This document shows, one piece after another, positions 27,043-33,138 of a stretch of 33,138 nt of DNA. The notes under the pieces are model-generated. The model saw nothing but the letters and a program-made list of their open reading frames with translations, was not told the origin of the DNA and did no database searches. The stretch lies in contig UCEZ01000076.1 of NCBI GenBank assembly GCA_900471525.1, forward strand, positions 1,579-34,716, written 5' to 3'. Position numbers and translations under genes: made by a program. Positions within the stretch are counted from its first letter, which is position 1, and every line of letters starts with the position of its first letter. The stretch comes from Hyphomicrobiales bacterium (lineage in GTDB: Bacteria > Pseudomonadota > Alphaproteobacteria > Rhizobiales > Rhizobiaceae).

Positions 27043-28476
27043 TTATTCAGTGCGCTCCGAGCCGGAAAATGCCGGATATGTATCAAGCAACGCCGCGACG
27101 ATCCTGCCGCAACCCGTTCCCTTGGAGGATTTGATCATCACCACATCCCCGGCAGCGATAGATCCAAGCGCAAATTCCTTCAGTTCATCGACCGTTTCGC
27201 GATATTCGACGCGAACGCGTTCAGGCAACGCATCACGGAGATGTGCCATTTCCGGGCCGGCGAGCCAGATATCGGAGATGCCAGCCTCAATCAGTGGTGC
27301 GGCAAGCCCCGCATGAACTTGGCCGGCGAATTCGCCCATCTCCAGCATGTCTCCGAGAACGGCGATGCGACGCCCGCCTTGCGGGAGTTCCGTATCCTTG
27401 AGAAGCGAGATCGCCGCGCGCATCGATGCGGGATTGGCATTATAGCTCTCGTCGATCAGCACGAAGGACCCTGATCCGATTGCCAGACGGTGCCGCGCGC
27501 CCCGCCCCTTCTCCGGCTGCAAGGTCGCGAGCGCGGCAACAGCCGCATCCATGTCCGCGCCGACCAGGCTGGCGGCACCGAGCGCAGCCAGCGCGTTTTC
27601 GGCGATGTGGCGCCCGGGCGCGCCCATCTGAATTTCCAGCGTCTTGCCGTCAAGTGCGGCCCAAAGAACAGCGCCCTCGGAACCGCCGGTGAATTCGACC
27701 ATGCGGAAATCGGCCTTGGCGCTACTGCCGAAGCTGTGAATATGGGCAACACCCAGCGCTGTGGCAGCTTTTTCCAGCGTCTTGAACTGCTCGTTGTCGC
27801 GATTGAGGATCACGTGGCCATCGTCAACGAGGCCCTCCATGATCTCGGCCTTGGCGGCCGCGATTTCCTCAAGATCTTTGAAATTACCGAGATGAGCAGC
27901 AGCGATCGTGGTGATGATGGCCACATGCGGGCGCACCATCTTGACCAGCGGCCGGATTTCGTCGGCGTGGTTCATGCCGATCTCGAAGATACCGAAGTCG
28001 GTATTTTCCGGCATGCGCGACAGCGTCAGCGGCACGCCCCAGTGGTTGTTGAAAGAAGCAACGGAGGCATGTACACGGCCGGAGGGCGAGAGTACATGGC
28101 GCAGCATCTCCTTGGTCGTCGTCTTGCCGACGGAGCCGGTGACGGCGATGATCCTGGCGGCGCTGCGGTCACGCGCGGCGCAGCCGAGCCGCACCATGGC
28201 TTCCAGCACGTCATCGACGACGATCATCGGCGCGATCAGTCGCCCGAGAGCCGGCAGCTTCGCTTCGCTGACGACCAGAAGCGCCGCGCCATTGGCGATC
28301 GCAATGCCGGCATAGTCATGACCATCGACGCGGTCGCCCTTGATGGCGAAGAACGCTTCGCCCTTACCAAGGGAGCGGCTGTCGATCGAGATACCGGTAA
28401 TGCCCTCGGGCAGATTGCCCATCGGCCGGCCGTGCATGGCCGCCATCAGGTCGCTGGTTGTCCAGAGAAAGCTCAA
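27043..28476 (-). CDS. murF: UDP-MurNAc-tripeptide--D-Ala-D-Ala ligase MurF (TTG start)
   Basis: Adds the D-Ala-D-Ala made by Ddl to the stem tripeptide. ATP-binding GSVGKTTTK is at about 114-122; the central NHWGVPLTL block, EIGMNHADEI and YNANPASM are typical MurF motifs. I place the start at a TTG at 28476 (477 aa, protein read as MSFLWTTSDL): GGGAGG lies 8 nt upstream, one base separates the TTG from the murE stop, and the longer frame to 28575 overlaps murE by almost 100 bp with an unrelated arginine-rich N-terminus. The nearby ATG just before it is out of frame. Confidence 0.95.
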   Translation of the reverse strand: MSFLWTTSDLMAAMHGRPMGNLPEGITGISIDSRSLGKGEAFFAIKGDRVDGHDYAGIAIANGAALLVVSEAKLPALGRLIAPMIVVDDVLEAMVRLGCAARDRSAARIIAVTGSVGKTTTKEMLRHVLSPSGRVHASVASFNNHWGVPLTLSRMPENTDFGIFEIGMNHADEIRPLVKMVRPHVAIITTIAAAHLGNFKDLEEIAAAKAEIMEGLVDDGHVILNRDNEQFKTLEKAATALGVAHIHSFGSSAKADFRMVEFTGGSEGAVLWAALDGKTLEIQMGAPGRHIAENALAALGAASLVGADMDAAVAALATLQPEKGRGARHRLAIGSGSFVLIDESYNANPASMRAAISLLKDTELPQGGRRIAVLGDMLEMGEFAGQVHAGLAAPLIEAGISDIWLAGPEMAHLRDALPERVRVEYRETVDELKEFALGSIAAGDVVMIKSSKGTGCGRIVAALLDTYPAFSGSERTE

Positions 28477-28477
28477 A

Positions 28478-29938
28478 TCATTGCCCTCCCAACGCCTTGC
28501 GCAGTTCCGCGTGATCGGAGAACGGCAGGGTGACGGAACCGACCGTCTGGCCCTCTTCGTGTCCCTTGCCGGCAACGATCAGCGTGTCGCCCGATTTCAG
28601 CATGTCGACCGCGGCCTTGATCGCCTCGGCGCGGTCGCCGATCTCCGTCGCCCCCTTGGCGGCGGCCATGATCTCGCTGCGAATGACTTCCGGCACTTCC
28701 GAGCGCGGATTGTCGTCGGTGACGAACACCACATCGGCAAGCCGCGTGGCAATCTCGCCCATGATCGGGCGCTTGCCCTTGTCGCGATCCCCACCGCAGC
28801 CGAAGACAACGATGATTCGGCCGGTCGTGAACGGACGGACAGACGTCAGGACGTTTTCCAGCGCGTCCGGCTTATGCGCATAATCAACATAGGCGAGCGC
28901 GCCGTCCTTGGTATGCCCAACCAGTTCGAGCCGGCCAGACGCACCCTGCAGTTTTTCGAGCGCTGCCATCGTCGCCCTGGCGCTGACGCCGGTCGACATG
29001 GCAAGACCCGCCGCGACCAGCGCATTGGAAATCTGAAAATCGCCGGCCAGCGGTACATGCACCTCGAAAATCTCGTCGCCGACATGAATTTCGGCAATTT
29101 GCTTGTGGCGAAAATGCTCGACGCGTTTCAGGCTCAGGAAATCCCCTTTGCGCCCGACGGTCAGAACCAACTGGCCCGCAGCCTTCGCCGCATCAATGGC
29201 CTGCGCCGACCAGACGTCATCGGCAAAGATCACTGCCGGCGAGCCCTTCGGCAAAACGCCGTCGAACAGCCGCATCTTGGCGGCCATGTAGTCCTCGACG
29301 GTCGGATGGTAGTCCATATGGTCGCGGCCGAGATTGGTAAACCCGGCGGCGGCAAGGCGGACGCCGTCGAGTCGATTCTGGTCGAGCCCGTGGCTGGAGG
29401 CTTCCATGGCAGCATGAGTAACGCCAGCATCGGCCAGCTCGGCAAGAAGCTTGTGCAGTGACACCGGGTCCGGTGTTGTCAGCGATCCATAGTCGTTGCG
29501 GCCGGGAGCGATGACGCCGGTGGTGCCGATCATTGCGGCAGCAAAGCCGGCATGCGCCCAGATTTGCCGGGCAAAGGAGGCAACCGAGGTCTTGCCTGCC
29601 GTGCCGGTCACGGCCACCATCGTATCGGGTTGGCGTCCATAGAAATTGGCGGCCGCGATGGCAAGCACACGGCGCGGAGTGGAGGCCGAAAGGACCGGAA
29701 CCGAGGCGTTGGCCGGAGGCTCTGAGCTCGTGACGACGGCAGCGGCGCCGCGGGTGATCGCGTCATCGATGAAGGCCTTGCCGTCGGTCTTGCTTCCTGA
29801 AAGCGCCACGAACAACGAGCCCGGGACCACCTGCCGGCTATCAGCGGTGATCGCGGCAATCGCCGTGTCGCCAGCGGCGGGGCTCAGTTGCGAGGCAATT
29901 TCCGGGAAATCCTTCCCGATCAGGTCTTTGATCTTCAT
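28478..29938 (-). CDS. murE: UDP-MurNAc-L-Ala-D-Glu--meso-diaminopimelate ligase MurE
   Basis: Adds the third stem residue. The motif DNPR (about 409-412) is the one that selects meso-diaminopimelate rather than lysine, as expected for a Gram-negative. The ATP loop is GTAGKTS (112-118), a variant of the usual GTNGKTT. Other blocks: MEASSHGLDQNRLDG, GCGGDRDKGKRPIMG, and GKGHEEGQ near the end. The start at 29938 (MKIKDLIGKDFPE, 486 aa) is preferred; the longer frame to 29953 would begin with TTG without a ribosome binding site. A 65-bp gap follows ftsI. Confidence 0.97.
   Translation of the reverse strand: MKIKDLIGKDFPEIASQLSPAAGDTAIAAITADSRQVVPGSLFVALSGSKTDGKAFIDDAITRGAAAVVTSSEPPANASVPVLSASTPRRVLAIAAANFYGRQPDTMVAVTGTAGKTSVASFARQIWAHAGFAAAMIGTTGVIAPGRNDYGSLTTPDPVSLHKLLAELADAGVTHAAMEASSHGLDQNRLDGVRLAAAGFTNLGRDHMDYHPTVEDYMAAKMRLFDGVLPKGSPAVIFADDVWSAQAIDAAKAAGQLVLTVGRKGDFLSLKRVEHFRHKQIAEIHVGDEIFEVHVPLAGDFQISNALVAAGLAMSTGVSARATMAALEKLQGASGRLELVGHTKDGALAYVDYAHKPDALENVLTSVRPFTTGRIIVVFGCGGDRDKGKRPIMGEIATRLADVVFVTDDNPRSEVPEVIRSEIMAAAKGATEIGDRAEAIKAAVDMLKSGDTLIVAGKGHEEGQTVGSVTLPFSDHAELRKALGGQ
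28485..28490 (-). promoter_or_regulatory. Ribosome binding site for murF inside the end of murE
   Basis: GGGAGG on the minus strand, 8 nt before the TTG at 28476. It supports the non-ATG start and coupling to murE termination. Confidence 0.7.
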
Positions 29939-30003
29939 GGATGCACTTTTCAAAAACGAACCGATGCGCCGGGCGGCGAATCCTCCTGATTGTCATTCCA
30001 TGG

Positions 30004-31749
30004 TCAATAAGACACAAGCAAGGCAGAACCATCTTCACCGAACTTCGGCTCGACACCGAGCAACGGCGCAGAACGACTGATGATGTCGCGCACCATCGGG
30101 GCTGCCGTATTGCCAGCAAGCGCTGCACCATTGCCCTTGTCGGTTTTCGGCTCGTCGATGAAAGTCAGGACCACGTAGCGCGGATCATCGATCGGGAAGC
30201 CGGCTAGAAAGGCGTTGAAGTTGGCGGCGCTCGAGTAACGCCCGTTCACGACCTTGTCCGCGGTACCGGTCTTGCCGCCGACATTGAAGCCTGGCACGCG
30301 CGCGTTCTTGCCGGACCCGTTGACGGCGTTCCAACGGAACAGAAAGCGCATATCGTCGCTCGTCGATTTTTTGATGACCGTTGTCGATGCAGCCGCAGCT
30401 TGCTCCGGCGTGCGCGGCAGGAATGTCGGCTCGATGAGGTGCCCGCCGTTCAGCAGGGCTGCACCGGCCACTGCCGTCTGCAAGGGTGTCGTGGAGACGC
30501 CGTGACCGAAGGAGATCGTGATCGAGTTGATCTTCTTCCATTCGCGCGGCTGGCTCGGCATTTTCACTTCAGGCAGCTCGGTCGGAATCTTGGTGAGCAG
30601 ACCCATCCGGGTCAGGAATTCCTTGTGAGCCGCGATGCCAACAAGATCGGCCATCTTGGCCGTGCCGATGTTGGACGAATACTGGAAGATTTCCGGAACG
30701 GTGAGCACGCGGTGCTTGCCGTGGAAGTCCTTGATGGTGAAGCCGCCGATACGGATCGGGAAGCGGGCGTCGAAGCTGTCGGTGAGTTTCACCTTGCCCG
30801 AATCGAGCGCCATTGCGGTGGTGAACGACTTGAACGTGGAGCCCATCTCGAACGTACCGTTCGACATGCGGTTCATCCAGCCTTCCTTGGCACCGTCGGC
30901 GGGCTTGTTGGGATCATAGTCGGGATAGGACACCATGGCGAGAATTTCGCCGGTCTTGACGTCCATCACAACGCCACCGGCGGCAAGCGACTTGAACTTT
31001 CCCATGGCGTCGACGACGACATCGCGCAGGATGTTCTGCACGCGCAGGTCGATCGAGAGCTTGACCGGCTCCAGTTTCGCGTCACTGGTCATGCCGATGG
31101 CAGCAAGATCAGCCAGCCCCTGATTGTCGATCCAGCGTTCCATGCCGGCGATACCGCGGTTATCGACGTTGACGTGACCGACGATATGCGATGCTGTGGC
31201 GCCGCCCGGATAGAACCGCCGCTTTTCCGGGCGAAAACCGATGCCCGGAATACCAAGCGCCAGGATTTCACTCTGCTGCTTAGGGGTAAGCTGACGGCGC
31301 AGCCACTGGAAGCGCGATGGGGATTTCAGCTTGTTATAGATGTCGGCGACGTTGAGGTTGGGCAGCACGGTGGAAAGCTGCTCGACCGCTTCGTCCGCAT
31401 CGACGATCTTGTGCGGCTCCGCGTAGAGCGAGACGGTGCGGATGTCCGTTGCGAGGATTTCGCCATTGCGGTCGAGAATGTCCGGGCGCGAGGCCATCAG
31501 GTTGTCGGCGCGGCCAATGCTGGAGACCGTTTCGGGCTGGGCCAGACCGTACTGAACCAGGCGGCCGCCGATGACGCAGTAGACGGCCGTGAAGCTGGCG
31601 ATGACGATGGCAACACGACTCTTCGCCTGGTTGCTGCTCCTCTTGCGCGTGCCCTCGAACGGCATGCCGAGATCGCCGGGGTGATTGTTACCGCCAGCGG
31701 AGAAATGGGCCTTGCTCTTGACGACCATGATGCGGGAGAGAAAGGACAT
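30004..31749 (-). CDS. ftsI: Septal transpeptidase FtsI (penicillin-binding protein 3)
   Basis: Class B penicillin-binding protein that cross-links septal peptidoglycan, partner of FtsW. The 581-residue protein has a cytoplasmic N-terminus, one membrane helix near 46-66, the non-catalytic pedestal domain, and a transpeptidase domain with STFK (active Ser304, Lys307), SSN (358-360) and KTGT (493-496). It overlaps the ftsL stop by one base (TGATG). Confidence 0.98.
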   Translation of the reverse strand: MSFLSRIMVVKSKAHFSAGGNNHPGDLGMPFEGTRKRSSNQAKSRVAIVIASFTAVYCVIGGRLVQYGLAQPETVSSIGRADNLMASRPDILDRNGEILATDIRTVSLYAEPHKIVDADEAVEQLSTVLPNLNVADIYNKLKSPSRFQWLRRQLTPKQQSEILALGIPGIGFRPEKRRFYPGGATASHIVGHVNVDNRGIAGMERWIDNQGLADLAAIGMTSDAKLEPVKLSIDLRVQNILRDVVVDAMGKFKSLAAGGVVMDVKTGEILAMVSYPDYDPNKPADGAKEGWMNRMSNGTFEMGSTFKSFTTAMALDSGKVKLTDSFDARFPIRIGGFTIKDFHGKHRVLTVPEIFQYSSNIGTAKMADLVGIAAHKEFLTRMGLLTKIPTELPEVKMPSQPREWKKINSITISFGHGVSTTPLQTAVAGAALLNGGHLIEPTFLPRTPEQAAAASTTVIKKSTSDDMRFLFRWNAVNGSGKNARVPGFNVGGKTGTADKVVNGRYSSAANFNAFLAGFPIDDPRYVVLTFIDEPKTDKGNGAALAGNTAAPMVRDIISRSAPLLGVEPKFGEDGSALLVSY

Positions 31750-32147
31750 CAGCGCGCCACCGAACCCGTTGCGATATCATCGGTCTTGGCCGCCGGCTTC
31801 TTTGACTTGCCCTTGACCATACCCATGGCCTCCAGAACATCCTGCGGTGGCGGCAGATCGGCTTTCAACATCGGCAATTCTTCCGGTCGGGCAAGCTGGG
31901 TCGAGGCGGTCGGCGCGAGTTGCAGATCCTGCTGATAGACGGTCACGAGCTTTTCCAGCCGGTTCGGCTGGGTCAGCAGCGCCCAGTCGGCGCGCAGAAG
32001 GTCGATCGTGTCTTCCTCGAGCTTGATCTCCGCCTCCAGCTTGCGCACTTCCTCCAGCTTGTTTTCAGCCTGGTGCTTGATCGTGTAGGTGACCGTGGCG
32101 GCCGCCGTCATGACGACGATCAGGACGATGTCAAAACTACGCAACAT
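31749..32147 (-). CDS. ftsL: Cell division protein FtsL
   Basis: Small bitopic membrane protein (132 aa) that with FtsQ and FtsB controls septal wall synthesis. A membrane helix lies near residues 5-22 (FDIVLIVVMTAAATVTYTI), followed by a coiled coil with heptad spacing (about 25-70) and a proline-rich tail. Identification rests on this architecture and on its position between rsmH and ftsI, since FtsL is poorly conserved in sequence. It starts 3 nt after the rsmH stop. Confidence 0.93.
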   Translation of the reverse strand: MLRSFDIVLIVVMTAAATVTYTIKHQAENKLEEVRKLEAEIKLEEDTIDLLRADWALLTQPNRLEKLVTVYQQDLQLAPTASTQLARPEELPMLKADLPPPQDVLEAMGMVKGKSKKPAAKTDDIATGSVAR

Positions 32148-32150
32148 GTC

Positions 32151-33138
32151 TCAGCCCCCAATCTTTCCAAGGCTTGCAAGGTTCGGCAAATCGAAAATAG
32201 ACAGATCATCTGCCTCGGGCGGGGCATCGGTACGGACACCAACCCGCATTTTTGCGGACCGGGCGCGCGGATTGCGGGACGCTTCTTCTTCGCTGGCCGC
32301 CACCATAGATTTCCCAACTGGTGCGAAAGTTGCCGCGCGTTCGTGCGCGATCGGCAGATGCCGGGAGCCCGACGCCTTGCCGGCGCGATCCTGGAAGAAT
32401 TTCTTGACGATCCGGTCTTCCAGCGAGTGAAAGGTGACGACAGTGAGCCGCCCGCCGGGTTTTAACACGCGTTCGGCGGCAAACAGCGCCCGGGCGAGTT
32501 CGCCGAGTTCGTCGTTGACGAAAATGCGCAACGCCTGGAAGACGCGGGTGGCAGGATGGATCTTGTCCTTGGCCTTGCGCGGCGTGACGATCTCTATCAA
32601 GCCCGCAAGATCACGGGTCGTGACGAAAGGCTCCTCAAGGCGGCGCTTTTCGATCGCACGCGCAATACGGCCGGACTGCGGCTCTTCGCCCAAAAATCCG
32701 AAGATGCGGGTAAGGTCCGTCACCTTGGCCCTATTGACGACATCGGCCGCGGAAACGCCGTCCGACGACATGCGCATGTCGAGCGGCCCCTTGCGTTGAA
32801 AAGAGAAACCGCGATCCGCTTCGTCGATTTGCATGGAGGAAACGCCGATATCGAGCACGACACCATCCAGACCATCATCCGGAGCATGCTTTGCAAGATC
32901 GGAAAACCGGGAATGAACAAGGGTGAGACGGCCGCCGCTCGCACTCACCATCGCCTGACCGCCAAGAATGGCGGCAGGATCGCGATCAAGCGCGATGACA
33001 TTGGCACCCGCAGCCAGAATGGCCGCCGTGTAGCCGCCGGCGCCAAAGGTGCCGTCAAGGATGATTTTGCCGGGCTGAAGATCAAGGCTCGCCAGAACCT
33101 CGGGGAGAAGAACCGGAATGTGGCGGACCGGTCCGCCA
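32151..33138 (-). CDS. rsmH: 16S rRNA (cytosine-1402-N4)-methyltransferase RsmH (5' partial)
   Basis: Methylates C1402 in the ribosomal decoding centre; also called MraW. The frame runs off the right edge of the window with VRHIPVLLPEVLASL already in view, so only roughly 10-20 N-terminal residues are missing; 328 residues are visible. The SAM-binding motif is DGTFGAGGYT, followed by IALDRDP; later VVLDIGVSSMQID, DMRM, and TFHSLEDRIVKKFF are diagnostic. mraZ would be expected just outside the window, with the operon promoter. ftsL follows by 3 nt. Confidence 0.97.
   Translation of the reverse strand, partial: GGPVRHIPVLLPEVLASLDLQPGKIILDGTFGAGGYTAAILAAGANVIALDRDPAAILGGQAMVSASGGRLTLVHSRFSDLAKHAPDDGLDGVVLDIGVSSMQIDEADRGFSFQRKGPLDMRMSSDGVSAADVVNRAKVTDLTRIFGFLGEEPQSGRIARAIEKRRLEEPFVTTRDLAGLIEIVTPRKAKDKIHPATRVFQALRIFVNDELGELARALFAAERVLKPGGRLTVVTFHSLEDRIVKKFFQDRAGKASGSRHLPIAHERAATFAPVGKSMVAASEEEASRNPRARSAKMRVGVRTDAPPEADDLSIFDLPNLASLGKIGG

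Noticed and set aside
28476..28575. Longer murF N-terminus starting at 28575
   Set aside because: It overlaps murE by nearly 100 bp, is Arg/Ser/Pro-rich without similarity to MurF, and the TTG at 28476 has a strong ribosome binding site.
30400..31935. 511-codon plus-strand frame antisense to ftsI
   Set aside because: Shadow of ftsI, same composition artefact.

Overview
The window is a chromosomal segment of an alphaproteobacterium, most likely a Rhizobiaceae member (Rhizobium/Agrobacterium/Sinorhizobium-like). The main reasons are the gene order of the division and cell-wall (dcw) cluster followed by lpxC, bamD, recN and ligA, the very long FtsZ linker, GC-rich coding sequence with long antisense open frames, and GANTC and TTAACC-type words in the key intergenic region. 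No RNA genes, CRISPR arrays or insertion sequences were seen.

Layout. The left edge holds the 3' part of a GAF-PAS-GGDEF-EAL signalling protein (+ strand), convergent with ligA. A hypothetical gene (+, 4512-5243) diverges from ligA and converges on recN. A minus-strand run follows, read right to left: ddl-ftsQ-ftsA-ftsZ (closed by a strong terminator at 9252-9283), lpxC (own terminator at 7958-7982), then bamD-recN. From about 14.4 to 19.67 kb lies an accessory block: a predicted atypical short-chain dehydrogenase/reductase (SDR, epimerase-like) (+), aquaporin aqpZ (-), an MHS-type MFS symporter (+) and a D-amino-acid-oxidase-like flavoprotein (-). The genes are separated by intrinsic-terminator-like hairpins. 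From 19.67 kb to the right edge the minus strand carries the main dcw operon, transcribed right to left: rsmH (5' end cut off by the window), ftsL, ftsI, murE, murF, mraY, murD, ftsW, murG, murC, murB.

The core genes form one pathway. MurB, MurC, MurD, MurE, MurF and Ddl build UDP-MurNAc-pentapeptide. MraY and MurG convert it to lipid II. FtsW and FtsI polymerise and cross-link septal peptidoglycan. FtsQ, FtsL, FtsA and FtsZ assemble the divisome. LpxC starts lipid A synthesis and BamD serves outer-membrane protein assembly, so the region covers envelope growth and division, with DNA repair and replication genes (recN, ligA) alongside. Tight coupling is visible in ATGA overlaps (murG/murC/murB, ftsQ/ftsA), a TGATG overlap (ftsL/ftsI), a GTG start of ftsQ inside ddl and a probable TTG start of murF one base after murE.

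Most of the window is conserved housekeeping sequence, and I see no convincing undescribed multi-gene system. The parts most worth a second look are the accessory block splitting murB from ddl, its edges (which share a short word), the CtrA- and CcrM-like motifs upstream of ddl-ftsQAZ, an inverted repeat in the lpxC leader, and the uncharacterised gene between ligA and recN.
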